Assembly: GCA_031418215.1 (NCBI GenBank)
Contig: JANOXC010000096.1
Location: 1-45,650 of the forward strand
From: JANOXC01 sp031418215
GTDB lineage: Bacteria; Bacteroidota; Bacteroidia; AKYH767-A; OLB10
Length of the DNA: 45,650 bases
Direction: 5' to 3'
The position numbers were made by a program, and so were the translations under genes. A model generated the notes under the pieces. It was not told the DNA's origin. It saw nothing but the letters and a program-made list of their open reading frames with translations, and searched no databases. Positions 44,101 to 45,650 of this stretch are shown piece after piece. The stretch's first letter is position 1; every line of letters starts with the position of its first letter.

Positions 44101-45372
44101 TTAGGCATCAGCCGGGTTGCCGATGTTGTATTTATTGATCGGGGCATATTTGCCGGTAGCATATAATTTATAAAAGGAGTACCCAATCGTAATTAAAAAC
44201 AAAACACTGGTCAATTCCTTATGCACCATAAAATTCATATGTGAATCATATTTGGCATAAGTCATCACGGTGTTGAGTTGAAAGAAGTAGGCAATTGAGT
44301 TGAGGAGGTAGGGAATAAAATCATAACTTAAAAAAGCATAACCGGCCATAAATATCAAAGCCGAATGAGCATATCGTTCATGCATGCCTGTTTTAAAATA
44401 GAAGAAAACCAATGTTGTAAGGCCAAGACTCAGGAAAATTCTGGGCAGATGATTTTGAAGTGCACCATGCTTTTTAGGATTTAAGGAGATGTTGAGCACA
44501 GGAATAATCGTGGCGACCAAAAACAGCAATGACAATATGGTTCCCCATAATTTCGCAGAGAGGCCAAGCATTTTTTCTTCATCACTAATATTAAAGAGGG
44601 GGCCATTTATTAGCAATTCCCAAAAATTGAAGGCTGACTTAGAAATGACATTGCTGTGTGTTGCAATCATGTTTTTTACGTAACCAAAGGTGTAACCTAT
44701 GCCGGCATCTATTATAAAGGGAGAGAACACCAATAATATCACCAATAGGTTCAGTACGATTCGTGAGGAGATGAATTTCCAATCTTTTTTATTCATCAGT
44801 TCGGGCAGCCACAATAAAAAGAAAATCGGAAAATAAATAACGGCCTGGAATTTCATGCAAAAAGCTAGCGTGAAAAAAAGACTGCTTGCCGTTAACCTGG
44901 TTTTTAAAGCAAAATATAGAGCGGCCAGCAATAGTGTTGTGTGGATGGCATCGATCTGTCCCCAGATGACGGTGTTATAAAGGTAGGCGATATTGAAGAA
45001 CAAACACAGGAAGAAAATGATTTGCATTTTCCGGTCTGTTACAAAGGAGACGATCATCAATGCCCCTGCCACATCAAAAAGCAAAGTAATGTATTTTAAA
45101 GTAGTAAGATGATCAGCAATGCCTTGTATCGAAGTTTGAAATAAGCTATATATATAAAGGAAATATAAGTAAAGTGGCAAATAATTAACACCGGAATGAT
45201 AAGCAATTGCAGGACCACTCATACACATTTGCTCCGACCACATTCGCCAGCAATTTAGATCTGCTGTAAAACCTGTATCAGGAGTAAGCCAACAAATAAT
45301 TATATAGGAAACCAGGGCAATGAGTAGAAGCAATTGCTGAGGTTTTTTAATCAGGTGAAAAAATCTTGTCAT
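44101..45372 (-). CDS. Multi-span membrane glycosyltransferase (GT-C fold, GT87/PIG-M-like)
   Basis: 423 residues with about ten membrane spans. GT-C marks: an acidic residue in the first outer loop (FTADLNCWRMWSEQM), WGQIDAIHT, and a late FKTGMHERYAH motif typical of polyprenyl-phosphate-sugar mannosyltransferases and related bacterial proteins. It probably moves a sugar from a lipid carrier onto a lipid or protein at the periplasmic face; donor and acceptor are unknown. It is alone on the minus strand, separated from rplM by about 290 bases with no further gene. Confidence 0.75.
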   Translation of the reverse strand: MTRFFHLIKKPQQLLLLIALVSYIIICWLTPDTGFTADLNCWRMWSEQMCMSGPAIAYHSGVNYLPLYLYFLYIYSLFQTSIQGIADHLTTLKYITLLFDVAGALMIVSFVTDRKMQIIFFLCLFFNIAYLYNTVIWGQIDAIHTTLLLAALYFALKTRLTASSLFFTLAFCMKFQAVIYFPIFFLLWLPELMNKKDWKFISSRIVLNLLVILLVFSPFIIDAGIGYTFGYVKNMIATHSNVISKSAFNFWELLINGPLFNISDEEKMLGLSAKLWGTILSLLFLVATIIPVLNISLNPKKHGALQNHLPRIFLSLGLTTLVFFYFKTGMHERYAHSALIFMAGYAFLSYDFIPYLLNSIAYFFQLNTVMTYAKYDSHMNFMVHKELTSVLFLITIGYSFYKLYATGKYAPINKYNIGNPADA

Positions 45373-45429
45373 TAAACTTATTCAATCAAATTATTTTCAA
45401 GTACAGACCGTTACTTTGTTGTATTATTA

Positions 45430-45650
45430 CAATGATAGACTTTTTTTGTCTGGCATGATAAAAAATACCTGATATTTAATTTTATTACATTTGCGGATCG
45501 AAATAATTAATATATAAACAATAAGAAAACTATGCTTAACTTCTGTAAAATATTTTTCATGGTTATATATTAATTATTTCGATCCGCAAATGTAATAAAA
45601 TTAAATATCAGGTATTTTTTATCATGCCAGACAAAAAAAGTCTATCATTG
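45430..45650. repeat. 88-bp perfect inverted repeat at the window end
   Basis: Arms 45430-45517 and 45563-45650 are exact reverse complements, with a 45-base spacer. The right arm touches the last base given, so the repeat may extend further. The left arm holds TACATTTG, a TAnnTTTG promoter element, followed by an ATG at 45533 whose frame (MLNFCKIFFMVIY) stops inside the right arm. Such a foldback is expected from a chimeric contig end, but a natural palindrome cannot be excluded. Confidence 0.9.

Overview
The window comes from a Bacteroidota (Bacteroidetes) chromosome, most likely a free-living or environmental Chitinophagales/Sphingobacteriales-like lineage. The grounds are: several proteins with type IX secretion (T9SS) C-terminal sorting domains, TonB-dependent receptors, promoters of the Bacteroidetes form TTG-N17-20-TAnnTTTG, a tryptophan 2,3-dioxygenase, DUF349 and DUF4154 proteins, AT-rich DNA and few Shine-Dalgarno sites. 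The genus cannot be named from the sequence alone.

Layout. 1-3.2 kb: a decayed T9SS-cargo pseudogene and an apparently intact secreted peptidylarginine-deiminase-like enzyme (PPAD family). 3.3-9.6 kb: a tight three-gene operon of TonB-dependent receptor, YfiR-like periplasmic protein and a large hybrid histidine kinase. 9.6-12.7 kb: a block between a 3' fragment of tRNA-Cys and the intact tRNA-Cys(GCA), holding a delta-60-repeat/PKD T9SS protein and a small frameshifted gene. 12.9-19.6 kb: housekeeping and accessory genes (TerB-like protein, trans-sulfuration enzyme, an ABC exporter split by a repeat-filled gap, YugP-like zinc peptidase, SnoaL-like lipoprotein, tryptophan 2,3-dioxygenase). 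19.9-24.4 kb: an ABC ATPase and a permease fused to an M1-type metallopeptidase. 24.5-28.3 kb: an operon of TonB-dependent receptor, helical-repeat secreted protein, membrane protein and winged-helix regulator. 28.3-30.5 kb: a tandem array of 165-bp units, each carrying the 3' end and terminator of tRNA-Pro, beside a tRNA-Pro(CGG) gene cut in its anticodon region by a complete 1470-bp IS4-family element. 30.7-38.2 kb: a DUF349 protein, two T9SS cargo genes (one a seven-repeat probable beta-propeller, one a small Cys-rich protein) and a divergent TPR histidine kinase/LuxR-type response regulator pair. 38.3-43.9 kb: translation genes rplM-rpsI-rpsB-tsf, then lysA, pyrH and frr, all on the minus strand. 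44.1-45.4 kb: a multi-membrane-span GT-C-like glycosyltransferase. The last 221 bases form an 88-bp perfect inverted repeat that runs to the window edge.

The strongest observations are: (a) the IS4-family insertion in tRNA-Pro(CGG), with 17-bp terminal inverted repeats and a 10-bp target duplication; (b) the 165-bp tandem array of tRNA-Pro 3' ends and the matching tRNA-Cys 3' remnant, both next to a similar palindrome, which suggests repeated integration at tRNA 3' ends; (c) the receptor-YfiR-hybrid kinase operon as an envelope-sensing phosphorelay; (d) the PPAD-like secreted deiminase with all catalytic residues; (e) the terminal 88-bp palindrome, which may be a foldback artefact. I found no CRISPR array, no recognisable antiphage system and no rRNA.
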